From Acidobacteriota bacterium (GTDB lineage: Bacteria > Acidobacteriota > Blastocatellia > Pyrinomonadales > Pyrinomonadaceae): a stretch of 35,251 nt of DNA. The first letter of the stretch is position 1, and every line of letters begins with the position of its first letter. The notes under the pieces were generated by a model. It ran no database searches and was not told the origin of the DNA. It saw nothing but the letters and a program-made list of their open reading frames with translations. This document shows, piece after piece, positions 1-10,156 of this stretch. The stretch is taken from the NCBI GenBank assembly GCA_020200135.1, contig JAIVJI010000045.1:1-35251 (forward strand), written 5' to 3'. The position numbers and the translations under genes were made by a program.

Positions 1-2896
<2,896 letters not shown>

Positions 2897-2923
2897 CACC
2901 CTCCACCCGCACCTTGTTAAAAT

Positions 2924-3026
2924 AATTCACACGGGTGGGCGGGATGGGCAGGATAGGAACTGGAGATTTGAAATTTCAAATCTGCACGTCTCTTTATCCT
3001 GTCAACCCTGTCCGCCCGTGTGAATT
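2924..3026. repeat. Inverted-repeat element, family 1, copy A
   Basis: The left arm 2924-2955 and right arm 2995-3026 are 32 bases each and complementary at 26 of 32 positions; most of the mismatches would still pair as G-U in RNA. Between them is a perfect 20-base palindrome at 2964-2983 (AGATTTGAAATTTCAAATCT). The element fills the gap between the stop of the DUF5666-like gene (3053) and the start of the TonB receptor gene (2896). Copy B at 18901-18992 matches it in 28 of 32 right-arm positions. It could be a REP/MITE-like unit, and in RNA it would fold into a long hairpin that may end or attenuate transcription between the two genes. Confidence 0.85.
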
Positions 3027-3052
3027 CTTCCGCTCCAAAATAAAGTCTTCGT

Positions 3053-4156
3053 TCAGCGAGGGGGCTCGCGCGTCGGGCCCTGCCCGCCGCCGATGACGTC
3101 GCCGGGCAGTCCGGGGCTCATGCCGCGCTGGCCTTCGGGGCCGCCGCGCTGGAACGTCTGCATGCTCCGCATCGCCTCGGCCGAGCCCGTGACGAGCGAG
3201 ACGACCGTCGCGCGCGAGGCGTCGGCGCCCGGCGTCAACGTGACGACCACCGCGTCGCCCTTCTTCAAGTCGGCGAGCGCGACCGCGGGCAGCGCGCGCC
3301 TCTGCTCGCGGCGCCCGAAGCGCTCGGCGCGCTGCGCGACGGCCTGCTCGAACTCGGGCGTGGCGCGCCTGAGAGACGAGCGCGCGCCGAAAATGAGCGT
3401 CACGGCCTGTTCGCCCTGGTCGCTCTTGACGGTCAGCTCGCCGCGCGCGGCGTCCACCTTCGTCACCGTGCCGGCGAGGCGCATGAAGGCGCCGGTCAGC
3501 ACCTCCGCGGCCTTGAAGCTCCGGCCGTCGGCCGAGCGCTCGCCCGTCGCGCGCAGGTTGTCGCCCGCGCGCACGTCGGCGAGCGAGCCCGGCTGCGCGT
3601 CGGCCGGACGCATCGAGTCGGGCGCGAAGCGCAGCACGCGCGCCGCCGAGGAAGCGTCAACCGTCACGGCCTCGGCGCCCTCGCGGCCGCGGGACTGCAC
3701 CACGATGAGCTTCTTCGACGCGTCGGCCGAGATGACGCGGCCGACGAGCCTGCGCCCGTCGTCGCGCCCCGCGCCGCCGGCCGCAGCCGTCGCCGCGCGC
3801 GCCATCAGGATGACCTGTCGCGCCGCGCCGCCCGAGGCAGAGACGCCGGGCGCGAGCACGCGGTCGCCGACGCGCACGTCGGCGAAGGCGGCCGGCTGCC
3901 CCTTCTGGAGACTCGTCTCGCCGGGAGGCATGCGGAGGTATGTCGTCTGCTCCGTGGTCGTGACCGCGACGGTCTCGCCCGTGTCCGCGCGCACGGTCAA
4001 CTGCCGCGTCGCCGCGTCGACGGCCGTCACCTCGCCGACCAGGCGCTGCCGCGCGGGGCGCGCCGGCGCGGCCGACTCGCCGCCCTGCTGAGTCTGTGCG
4101 TTCGCGGGGGCGAGCGCGAGGAGCGTGACCGTCAAGAAGAGGAAAAGCTTGTTCAT
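3053..4156 (-). CDS. Secreted protein with three DUF5666-like repeats
   Basis: Function not known. From the ATG at 4156 the protein is 367 residues. It starts with a clear signal peptide (MNKLFLFLTVTLLALAPANA, then QTQQ). Three similar beta-rich repeats follow: about 37-115 (RLVGEVTAVDAATRQLTVRA), 130-220 (RLVGRVISADASKKLIVVQ) and 222-325 (RLAGTVTKVDAARGELTVKS), each closing with an LADV/LKKGD turn. This is the pattern of DUF5666/OB-like periplasmic proteins. The C-terminus is Gly/Pro-rich and has no membrane anchor. An upstream TTG at 4183 would add nine residues without improving the signal peptide, so I prefer the ATG. The family-1 repeat separates it from the TonB receptor gene downstream. 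A long leader with hairpins precedes it. Confidence 0.8.
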   Translation of the reverse strand: MNKLFLFLTVTLLALAPANAQTQQGGESAAPARPARQRLVGEVTAVDAATRQLTVRADTGETVAVTTTEQTTYLRMPPGETSLQKGQPAAFADVRVGDRVLAPGVSASGGAARQVILMARAATAAAGGAGRDDGRRLVGRVISADASKKLIVVQSRGREGAEAVTVDASSAARVLRFAPDSMRPADAQPGSLADVRAGDNLRATGERSADGRSFKAAEVLTGAFMRLAGTVTKVDAARGELTVKSDQGEQAVTLIFGARSSLRRATPEFEQAVAQRAERFGRREQRRALPAVALADLKKGDAVVVTLTPGADASRATVVSLVTGSAEAMRSMQTFQRGGPEGQRGMSPGLPGDVIGGGQGPTREPPR

Positions 4157-4454
4157 TTCGTTCACCGCCGCCTTCGTGTTCAAGTTTGTGTCGTTTCGGG
4201 GCCGCGAAGTGGAAGACGGCCGCTCACGAATCCCGGTTACAGGAAAAAATCCAACCAGAGGTTCGGCGCGCGCGCACGAGCGGCGGCCGGCGTCCGAAGG
4301 GGAAAGACTTTCAGGGGATGAGTTGAATATACCTCAGCCGGGCGCTGGAAGTCAGTCGCGGCGTGGACGGAGCATCCCGCGCGCGCGGGCGTGAGGGCGG
4401 CAAAAAGTAAAGCGGGCGCGACGAACTTGGGGTCCATCGCGCCCACTCATGGCA

Positions 4455-4483
4455 ACGGTCACTGTCCTCACCCCAGCAACCGT
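4455..4483 (-). promoter_or_regulatory. Stable hairpin in a 5' leader
   Basis: ACGGTTGCTG on the minus strand pairs with CAGTGACCGT (10 base pairs including two G-T pairs) around a 9-base purine-rich loop, GGGTGAGGA. No U-tract follows, so it is not a simple terminator. It lies between a plausible promoter near 4520-4550 and the gene starting at 4156. It does not match any riboswitch class I can recognise. Confidence 0.35.
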
Positions 4484-4520
4484 CTAGGCATTTGGATTCA
4501 CCGCATGCCCGAATTGCGCG

Positions 4521-4549
4521 CAATATAAATCTTTCCGCCCCCCGATTGC
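4521..4549 (-). promoter_or_regulatory. Predicted sigma70-like promoter for the DUF5666-like gene
   Basis: The minus strand reads TTGCAA, a 17-base spacer and TTATAT, in a locally AT-rich patch inside GC-rich DNA. It points toward the gene at 3053-4156. Coordinates are good to a few bases; activity is inferred only from the motif. Confidence 0.4.
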
Positions 4550-4623
4550 AATACTTATGTATAAAAAAATCCCGCCGAACGGTTTGCACGACGTTCGCCC
4601 CGGAACACGCGCCTTCGGAGCCC

Positions 4624-5556
4624 TCACGCGAGTGCCGACAGCAGCTCGGCGGGCGCCTCCGAGACGAATTCGACCCACACGTTGGTCGCCGGGTGGCGAA
4701 AGCTCAGACGCGCCGCGTGCAGGCACAGACGCGCGTGGGGCTCGCCGCCGTAGAGCCTGTCGCCCACGACCGGGTGCCCCGCGTGCGCGCAGTGTATGCG
4801 CAACTGGTTGGTGCGCCCCGTGACCGGCTCAAGCTCGACGAGCGTCCGGCGCGCGCTCCTCTCCAGCACGCGCAGCCGCGTCTCGGCCGGCTTGCCGCCC
4901 GGCAGGACGCCCCACGGCGGGCTCGCGCCCTCGTCGCGTCCGATGGGCGCGACGAGGGTCAGACGGTCTTCTCCCAACAGACCCGAGACGACCGCCACGT
5001 AACGCTTCTCGACCAGACGGCGCTGGAAGTGCTGCGAGAGTCGGCTGAGCGCGGCCTGCGTCCTGGCGACGGCCAGCAGCCCCGAGGTGTCGCGGTCGAG
5101 CCGGTGGACGAGCCCCGGGCGGACGAACGGCGGCGCGACTCCCGGCGCCGGCGTGTGATTGATGGGGGCGGCGCCCTCGTCGATCGACTCGCGGTTGAGG
5201 TGGTACGCGAGCGCGTTGGCGAGCGTGCCGCTCTTGACGCCGAGCGTCGGGTGGACGAGCACGCCCGCCGGCTTGACGACGACGAGGAGGTGCTCGTCCT
5301 CGTGAACGATGTCGAGCGGCGCGGCCTCGGGCGTCATCGAGTTCGGAGCGCCGCCCCGCGCCTCGACCTCGACGACGTCGCCCGCGCGCAGGCGGAGCCC
5401 CGCGTGCGCCTGCGCGCCGTTGACCGCGCACCCGCCGCGCGCGACCATCGAGGCGATGCGCATCCGGCTCAGCTCCGCGAGGCGCCCGGCCAGAAACTCG
5501 TCGAGCCTCAAGCCCGCCGATGCCGCCTCGACGCTGAACGTGGCGGGGCGCGTCAC
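4624..5556 (-). CDS. RluA/RluD-family 23S rRNA or tRNA pseudouridine synthase
   Basis: Isomerises specific uridines in structured RNA to pseudouridine in the cytoplasm. The 310-residue protein has an N-terminal S4 RNA-binding domain (about 13-70, LRLDEFLAGRLAELSRMRI) and a catalytic domain with the family signature HRLDRDTSG at 151-159, where Asp155 is the expected nucleophile. It also has VVVKPAGVLVHPT at 92-104 and the late motif GRTNQLRIHCAHAGHPVVGD. Length and order fit RluD. The start is a GTG at 5556 directly abutting the TAG stop of the upstream gene (5557-5559), so translation is probably coupled to it. Which uridines are modified cannot be decided from sequence. Confidence 0.93.
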   Translation of the reverse strand: MTRPATFSVEAASAGLRLDEFLAGRLAELSRMRIASMVARGGCAVNGAQAHAGLRLRAGDVVEVEARGGAPNSMTPEAAPLDIVHEDEHLLVVVKPAGVLVHPTLGVKSGTLANALAYHLNRESIDEGAAPINHTPAPGVAPPFVRPGLVHRLDRDTSGLLAVARTQAALSRLSQHFQRRLVEKRYVAVVSGLLGEDRLTLVAPIGRDEGASPPWGVLPGGKPAETRLRVLERSARRTLVELEPVTGRTNQLRIHCAHAGHPVVGDRLYGGEPHARLCLHAARLSFRHPATNVWVEFVSEAPAELLSALA

Positions 5557-6519
5557 CTAGTTGCGAAACTCCTGCGAGACCATGATGCCCCGGTAGCCGC
5601 CGTCGATGATGCCGATGCCGAGGCGGCCGAAGGACGTGTGGAGGATGTTGGCGCGGTGGCCGGGCGAGTTCATCAGACCCGTGTGCGCGACGTGGACGGT
5701 CGGCGCGAGCGCGAGGTTCTCGCCCGCGGCGCGGAAGGTGACGCCCGCGCGCGTCATCCGCTCGAAGGGGTTCAGCCCGTCCGGCGAGACGTGCGCGAAG
5801 TAGCCGCGCGCGAACATGTCGGCCGAGTGCGCGCGCGCCACCTCGGTCATCTCCGGGTCGGGCGCGAGCGGCCTGAGGCCGGCGGCGCGGCGCTCCTCGT
5901 TGACGAGTTCGAGCATCTGCGCTTCGAGGTCGGGGCGCGCACGCGCCTGCTCGACCTTGTAGCCCAGCTCGACGCGCTCGTTCGACTCGGGCCGGATGGT
6001 CAGGCGGTTGAGCGTCTGCTGGATGGCCTCGTTGAAGACCGGCGCGAGTCGGTCTTCGGCCTGCCCGGTGTAGGCCGTGAGCCGGTTGGCGAACGCGCTC
6101 TCGCGGGCCGACTCGCGCACCGGCTCGGGCAGCGGCGCGGCCAGCAGGAGCGACGACAGGATGGCCGCCGAGATGAGCCCGCCCGCCAACCCCGGCAGCG
6201 TGCCGAGCGCGCGGTTCAACTTCCCCTTGTGCGCCTCGTCCGACACGCGCCCCAGCAGCGCCTGACCCACGAGCTGTATGACGAGGCCGGCCGCGACCGC
6301 CGTCAGCAGAAACGACGCCGGCTCGTCCCAAGCCTGATCCCAGTCCACGCGCGGCCCCAGCCAGCGCGCGGCCGGCTGGTAGAACCGCAGCGCGAACAGC
6401 AGCCCGCCGACCCAGCGCGCCAGGTCGAGCATCCCCAGCAGCAGCCCGCGCTGCCACCCCTGCCACACGCCGAGTCCGACGACCAGCGCCAGCAACACGT
6501 CAACGAAAGTCACGCTCAT
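5557..6519 (-). CDS. CvpA-like membrane protein fused to a CAP (SCP/PR-1) domain
   Basis: A 320-residue fusion. Residues 1-130 form four hydrophobic helices typical of CvpA (colicin V production family), with VGLGVWQGWQRGLLLGMLDL near the start. A linker of about 65 polar residues follows, then a CAP domain at 200-320 with LVNEERRAAGLRPLAPDP, HSADMFARGYFAHVSPDG, GENLA and SPGHRANILHTSFGRLGIG. The His residues and GENLA of the CAP cavity are present. The CAP part should face the cell exterior or periplasm. CvpA-like proteins have been linked to envelope functions, and bacterial CAP domains have no settled activity. No good Shine-Dalgarno is visible before the ATG at 6519. A perfect TATAAT sits at 6565-6570 upstream. 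Confidence 0.9.
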   Translation of the reverse strand: MSVTFVDVLLALVVGLGVWQGWQRGLLLGMLDLARWVGGLLFALRFYQPAARWLGPRVDWDQAWDEPASFLLTAVAAGLVIQLVGQALLGRVSDEAHKGKLNRALGTLPGLAGGLISAAILSSLLLAAPLPEPVRESARESAFANRLTAYTGQAEDRLAPVFNEAIQQTLNRLTIRPESNERVELGYKVEQARARPDLEAQMLELVNEERRAAGLRPLAPDPEMTEVARAHSADMFARGYFAHVSPDGLNPFERMTRAGVTFRAAGENLALAPTVHVAHTGLMNSPGHRANILHTSFGRLGIGIIDGGYRGIMVSQEFRN

Positions 6520-6564
6520 GCGGTTCTAACCCGAGTTTTATGCCGAGTGGTTTAGAGTCGGAAG

Positions 6565-6593
6565 ATTATACGGCCGCCCGCGCTTAAAAGCTC
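6565..6593 (-). promoter_or_regulatory. Possible promoter upstream of the CvpA-CAP / RluA pair
   Basis: A perfect minus-strand TATAAT at 6565-6570, about 45 bases before the CvpA-CAP start. The -35 region at 17 bases is poor (GAGCTT), so only the -10 is convincing. Confidence 0.35.
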
Positions 6594-6655
6594 CGCCGGA
6601 AGAACTATCTTTTTGTGACGCGCCGGAAGTTTGTGGCGCGGCGAAAGAAGGCGCG

Positions 6656-6698
6656 CGAAGAAAGAGCGCGCCCGCGTGTCCCGTCCGCCGGCGCGCTC
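6656..6698 (-). terminator. Rho-independent-like terminator after the short-chain dehydrogenase gene
   Basis: GAGCGCGCC (6698-6690) pairs perfectly with GGCGCGCTC (6672-6664) on the minus strand, followed by TTTCTTC. It lies just past the stop at 6727. The U-tract is imperfect. Confidence 0.55.
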
Positions 6699-6726
6699 GA
6701 ACTCATTCCCCTCTCCGTAACCGCCT

Positions 6727-7821
6727 TCACCCCTCGGCCGGCAGCCCGGCGGCCGAAGGCCACGCGCCTTCGCGCGGAGGACGGCGCGCGTGGCCGTTGC
6801 CGCCTCCTTGACCGTTGGCGCGGCGCGGGCGCAGGAGCGCGGCGGCGGCGAGTCCCGCCCCGGCGATGAGCGCGCCCGTCAGCAGCGGGTGGAGCGAAGC
6901 CTTCGTGTAGAGGCTCGACTCCATGACGCGGTAGTCGTCACCCGAGCGCTCCTTCAGCTCGCCCGAAGCCTCGTAGAGCCCGCCGTCGCCGCGCGGGCGC
7001 GCGGGCTCGTCCAGCTTCTGCGCGTCGAACATGAAGGCCTCCATCACCTTGTCGCCGAGCCGCGGCGTGTACTTGTCCATCATCGACAGCGCCTTGCCGC
7101 CGCCGCCCGCGAACAGGTCGCGCTCGGGCGTCTCGGCGCAGTGGAGGATGGCCTCGGCCACCACCTCGGGCGCGTAGACCGGCGGCGGCACCGCCGGCTC
7201 CTTCTCCAACAGGTTCTTCGCGTGCTTGGTGTACGGCGTGTCGATGGCGGCGGGTTTTATCAGCGTGACCGAGACGGGCGCGCCCTCCTCCTCGAGCTCC
7301 ATGCGGAGCGCGTCGGTGAAGCCCTTGACCGCGTGCTTCGACGAGCTGTAGACGCCCTGGAGCGGGATGGCGCGGTCGCTCACCGTCGAGCCGACGTTGA
7401 TGAGCGCGCCGCCGCGCTGGCGCAGGAGTTCGGCCGCGACCACCGAGCCGTAGACCACGCCCCAGAAGTTCGTCTCGTAGAGCCGGCGCATGTCCTCGAC
7501 CGGCGTGTCCAGAATCTTCCCGTAGATCGAGACGCCCGCGTTGTTGACCCACGTGTCCACGCGCCCGAAGCGCGCGAGCGCCTGTTCGGCGACGCGCCGC
7601 ACGTCCCCCTCGCGCCCCACGTCGGCCGCGACGTAGATGGCCTCGCCGCCCGCGGCGTTTATCTCGTCCGCGAGCCGGCGCAGCGCGTCCTCGGCGCGCG
7701 CCGCGAGCACGAGCTTCGCGCCCCGCCGCGCGGCCTCGCGCGCCGTCACCAGCCCGATGCCGCTCGACGCGCCGGTGATGACTATGACCTGCTCGCCCAA
7801 CTTCTTCAGCTTCACGCTCAT
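6727..7821 (-). CDS. Short-chain dehydrogenase/reductase with C-terminal membrane anchor
   Basis: NAD(P)-dependent oxidoreductase of the classical SDR type; substrate unknown. In the 364-residue protein the cofactor motif TGASSGIG is at 16-23, NNAG at 93-96, the catalytic Ser at 145 (NVGSTVSD) and the YSSSK pair at Tyr158/Lys162. The Rossmann domain takes about 250 residues. The rest is an extension ending in a hydrophobic helix (LLTGALIAGAGLAAAALL, near 325-342) and a basic Gly-rich tail, which suggests anchoring to the inner membrane. The ATG at 7821 is preceded by AGGGAG with an 8-base spacer; the GTG at 7830 falls inside that site and is rejected. It lies 50 bases after the CoA-binding gene, probably in the same transcript. 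Confidence 0.9.
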   Translation of the reverse strand: MSVKLKKLGEQVIVITGASSGIGLVTAREAARRGAKLVLAARAEDALRRLADEINAAGGEAIYVAADVGREGDVRRVAEQALARFGRVDTWVNNAGVSIYGKILDTPVEDMRRLYETNFWGVVYGSVVAAELLRQRGGALINVGSTVSDRAIPLQGVYSSSKHAVKGFTDALRMELEEEGAPVSVTLIKPAAIDTPYTKHAKNLLEKEPAVPPPVYAPEVVAEAILHCAETPERDLFAGGGGKALSMMDKYTPRLGDKVMEAFMFDAQKLDEPARPRGDGGLYEASGELKERSGDDYRVMESSLYTKASLHPLLTGALIAGAGLAAAALLRPRRANGQGGGNGHARRPPREGAWPSAAGLPAEG

Positions 7822-7871
7822 TCGTTCCACTCCCTCTTGTCAGCCTTGTTCTGAGTTTTAAGAATCGCCCG

Positions 7872-8357
7872 TCAGCGGCCCCGCCCCCGCGCGCGGTGCT
7901 CGACCATCAGGCAGAGGTCCTGCACGACCTTGATGCCCGCGCGCGCGAGCTGCTCGGCGACGTGGTCGTTGCGTATGCCGGACTGGAACCAGACCGACTT
8001 CGGCCGCGCGGCCAGTATGTCTTCGAGGTGCGGCGGGATGTCCTCGGAGCGCCGGAAGACGTTGACCATGTCCACGGGGCCGGGCACGTCCGCGAGTTTG
8101 CGGTAGACCTTCCGGCCGAGTATCTCGGTCACCTCCGGGTAGTAGACCGGCACGGGGACGACTTCGAGCCCGGCGGCAGCCAGATACTGCGGGACGTAGA
8201 AGGCCGGCTGGTACGCCTGCCGCTCGGTCTTGATGCCGAGCACGGCGACGCGCCGCGTCTCCGCGAGCAGCTCTCGCAGCCCCTCGTCCGTCCTGATCAA
8301 ATTCTCGCGCCAGTCGGCATCGCCCGCCGCGCCGCCCGCCTCTTCTTCGACACTCAA
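7872..8357 (-). CDS. CoA-binding domain protein (YccU-like)
   Basis: A 161-residue cytoplasmic protein of the CoA_binding_2 family, a stand-alone Rossmann-like fold related to the N-terminal part of succinyl-CoA synthetase alpha subunits. The visible pattern is TRRVAVLGIKTERQAYQPA, then VPVYYPEVTEILGRKVYRKL, VDMVNVFRR, KSVWFQSGIRN and VVQDLCLMVEH, which runs through the whole family domain. The biological role of these proteins is poorly defined. Translation starts at a TTG (8357): GGGAGGG lies 8 bases upstream and there is no ATG or GTG between it and the in-frame TAA. The SDR gene follows 50 bases downstream. Confidence 0.88.
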   Translation of the reverse strand: MSVEEEAGGAAGDADWRENLIRTDEGLRELLAETRRVAVLGIKTERQAYQPAFYVPQYLAAAGLEVVPVPVYYPEVTEILGRKVYRKLADVPGPVDMVNVFRRSEDIPPHLEDILAARPKSVWFQSGIRNDHVAEQLARAGIKVVQDLCLMVEHRARGRGR

Positions 8358-8765
8358 TTCGACAGCCCTCCCGCGTTCACGGATGTTTAGTTAGGGTACG
8401 TGTGCGCCGCCGAAACAGTACGCGCCGCGCGCCCACGCCCCGCCCTTTTCCGCACATTTTATCGCCGCCGCTTTTCAGCCACAAAGGGCTGCAAGCATGG
8501 TGCCAGATGGGCGGCGCGCCGGGCGAAGCGGGTGCCTCCGCGACCCTTCGGAAGCACCGGGCACAGTCAACCGTTTACCATGCCCTTTGTCACCTAACGT
8601 ACTGATATTGTTTATGTTGTGAACTAAGTGGCCTGAAAATACTTCTTCCAAATCGTCGCCCTTGCTGCTATTATCACGCCACCTTTTCCTTGTCAGAATA
8701 ATCCGTTTCGCGTGGTTGCCCTGGTTCCCCTCAGCCACGAGTTTTTTCACTTGAGGGAGGCAGCA
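8358..8765. other. Divergent intergenic region
   Basis: 408 bases between the minus-strand CoA-binding gene and a plus-strand small gene. A promoter for the former is near 8456-8484. An imperfect hairpin at 8531-8558 (GGTGCCTCCG against CGGAAGCACC, one mismatch, 8-base loop) has no U-tract. The stretch 8590-8740 is markedly AT-richer than its surroundings and presumably holds the promoter of the small gene, but no convincing -35/-10 pair stands out. No gene is seen. Confidence 0.4.
8456..8484 (-). promoter_or_regulatory. Predicted promoter for the CoA-binding protein / SDR pair
   Basis: The minus strand has TTGTGG (8484-8479), a 17-base spacer and TAAAAT (8461-8456), about 100 bases before the TTG start. 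Motif evidence only. Confidence 0.4.
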
Positions 8766-9053
8766 ATGGTTCAGGCAGCAGCAGCTCAAAGACCAGCGAG
8801 GGCGCCCAAGCCGAGGCTTCGCGAGCTGGGCGTCTACACCTTGCCGGACGGCAGGGAGTTCATCGTCAGCACGATCTATCACGACGGTTGTAGTCTCTAC
8901 ACGCCGTACGCGTGGGAGACTTTCGGGGCGGCCGAGTACTGGGTCGAGAGGGACGGGCGGCTCCTCCACCGCGGCGTCCCGAGCATCTGGAAGATGCAGG
9001 ACCTCAACGACACCGGGCGCACGGCCAGCTACCCGCGCCCGGTCATCCGCTAA
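8766..9053 (+). CDS. Small conserved-looking protein of unknown function
   Basis: 95 residues from the ATG at 8766, which is preceded by GAGGGAGG with a 5-base spacer; the GTG at 8712 has no such site and would add a poor leader. The first 20 residues are Ala/Arg-rich. The rest is a compact, aromatic-rich domain (LGVYTLPDGREFIVSTIYHD, YTPYAWETFGAAEYWVERDG, SIWKMQDLNDTGRTASYPRP) without signal peptide or membrane helix. The good ribosome site and the strong terminator directly behind it argue for a real, separately transcribed gene. I do not recognise the family. Confidence 0.75.
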   Translation: MVQAAAAQRPARAPKPRLRELGVYTLPDGREFIVSTIYHDGCSLYTPYAWETFGAAEYWVERDGRLLHRGVPSIWKMQDLNDTGRTASYPRPVIR

Positions 9054-9083
9054 ACTCACAGACCCGGACAAACTTCCGCGGCA

Positions 9084-9132
9084 GAAGACGCCGCGGGCCT
9101 CTTCTTCAGAGTGCCCGCGGCGTCTTCCTTTT
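9084..9132 (+). terminator. Strong rho-independent terminator
   Basis: A 15-base perfect inverted repeat, GAAGACGCCGCGGGC (9084-9098) and GCCCGCGGCGTCTTC (9113-9127), with a 14-base loop, followed by CTTTTG. It lies 31 bases after the stop of the 95-residue protein gene. Confidence 0.85.
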
Positions 9133-9189
9133 GCCGCCGGGGTGTCGAGATTTGGGGAAGTCGCGGGCTATTTGGCCTTTACTCTCCGC

Positions 9190-10071
9190 ATGCCCCGTCG
9201 GACGACCCTTCTCACTCTCCTGGGTCTACTTGTCTTCGCCGCGCAGGCGTCGGCGCACGAGCGCGCGCCCAGAGGCAAGGAACTCAAGCGGGCCGAGGAA
9301 GTCCTCTCGAAGCTCCGGCGGCTCGAAGCTGCGGCCGCGTCCGACTCACCCCGCGACTTTTACAACGCCGCGCGCAAGCTCTACCCCGAACTCTTCGCGG
9401 CCGTCTCGCGGCTCCGCGACGGCGACGTAAAGACCGACCTTGCCACGGCCGCCGCGCTTTACGAGTCGGCGCTGCGCGCGGGCGGCGAGCGGGCGGATTG
9501 CGCGCGCGAGCTGCGCGAGGCTTACGCGCGCCTGTGCGTCGAGACGGGCGGCGAACGCGCGCGTCTGCTCCGCGCGAAGGCGCGTCTGCACGCGGGCTGG
9601 GCCAAGGCCGGATTGCTCCACGCGCGCGGCGCGCACGACGCGCCCGCGCACGAGGCTCTTAACCTCGTCCGCGCGGAGCGAGCCACCGACCGCGCGCTCG
9701 CCGAAGAGGCGCTGCTGGAACTCAAAGAGCTGGCCGCCGGTTCGGGTGCGGGTAGGCCGGACGGGGCGGCGCCGGAGACTCTGGCGCGCAAGCTCGAACA
9801 GCTCGACCGCCTGCTCTCGTCGCTCCCGCGCGACCGGCCCGCGCGGCTGCTGCGCGAGGCGCGCGACGCTTTCCGCGACGGACTCTACTGGCGGCTCAGG
9901 GCCGCGCCCGCCCGCGCGCTCGTCGTCAACGTCAACGCCTTCGACGCCGCGCCCTACGGCTCGCTCCCGCGCCTCGGCCTGCGCGCCGACGACGCCGAAC
10001 GCGCCGCCCTCGCCAACCTGCGCGCCGCGCTCAAGTTCATCCGCAAAGCGGAAGAAGCGTTGAGACGCTGA
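9190..10071 (+). CDS. Secreted Ala/Arg-rich helical protein of unknown function
   Basis: 293 residues from the ATG at 9190. Residues 1-22 form a signal peptide (RRTTLLTLLGLLVFAAQASA, then HERAPRG). The mature part is almost entirely predicted helix, rich in Ala, Arg, Glu and Leu, in a pattern of short helical hairpins (for example ELREAYARLCVETGGERARL and KLEQLDRLLSSLPRDRPARL). This suggests a TPR-like or coiled-coil periplasmic protein, but no TPR consensus is clear. An in-frame GTG at 9142 would spoil the signal peptide. There is no strong Shine-Dalgarno before either. It stands alone between two terminators. Family not recognised. Confidence 0.72.
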   Translation: MPRRTTLLTLLGLLVFAAQASAHERAPRGKELKRAEEVLSKLRRLEAAAASDSPRDFYNAARKLYPELFAAVSRLRDGDVKTDLATAAALYESALRAGGERADCARELREAYARLCVETGGERARLLRAKARLHAGWAKAGLLHARGAHDAPAHEALNLVRAERATDRALAEEALLELKELAAGSGAGRPDGAAPETLARKLEQLDRLLSSLPRDRPARLLREARDAFRDGLYWRLRAAPARALVVNVNAFDAAPYGSLPRLGLRADDAERAALANLRAALKFIRKAEEALRR

Positions 10072-10095
10072 GCGCCGCGCGCTTCGCTAAGAACA

Positions 10096-10138
10096 GGAGG
10101 CCGGGCGTCCCTCGCGGGAACCCGGCCTTCTGTCTTTT
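10096..10138. terminator. Bidirectional terminator between convergent genes
   Basis: AGGCCGGG (10098-10105) pairs with CCCGGCCT (10121-10128), and the loop itself closes with TCCC/GGGA. On the plus strand TCTGTCTTTT follows; on the minus strand CCTGTTCTT follows. It lies between the helical secreted protein gene (ends 10071) and the RmlD-like gene (stop at 10157), so it can serve both. Confidence 0.8.
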
Positions 10139-10156
10139 AGCCCAACGCGCGGCGCT

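Larger units (their letters stand above)
4157..4623. other. Intergenic region / probable long leader of the DUF5666-like gene
   Basis: 467 bases without a convincing gene. On the minus strand a sigma70-like promoter (TTGCAA, 17 bases, TTATAT) lies near 4520-4550 and would start a leader of roughly 360 bases. The leader contains two adjacent hairpins: 4487-4509 (GGCAT/ATGCC) and 4455-4483. A 69-codon minus-strand frame (4237-4446) begins with a signal-peptide-like stretch (MDPKFVAPALLFAALTPARA) but lacks a good ribosome site and a recognisable body, so it is not called. Confidence 0.45.

Noticed and set aside
4237..4446. A 69-codon minus-strand frame starting with a signal-peptide-like segment (MDPKFVAPALLFAALTPARA)
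   Set aside because: No ribosome site, no recognisable mature domain and Arg/Ala/Pro-rich composition; it lies inside the probable leader of the next gene.
8531..8558. Hairpin in the divergent region, considered as terminator or RNA gene
   Set aside because: No U-tract, one mismatch, and no match to a known RNA family; only mentioned in the region description.
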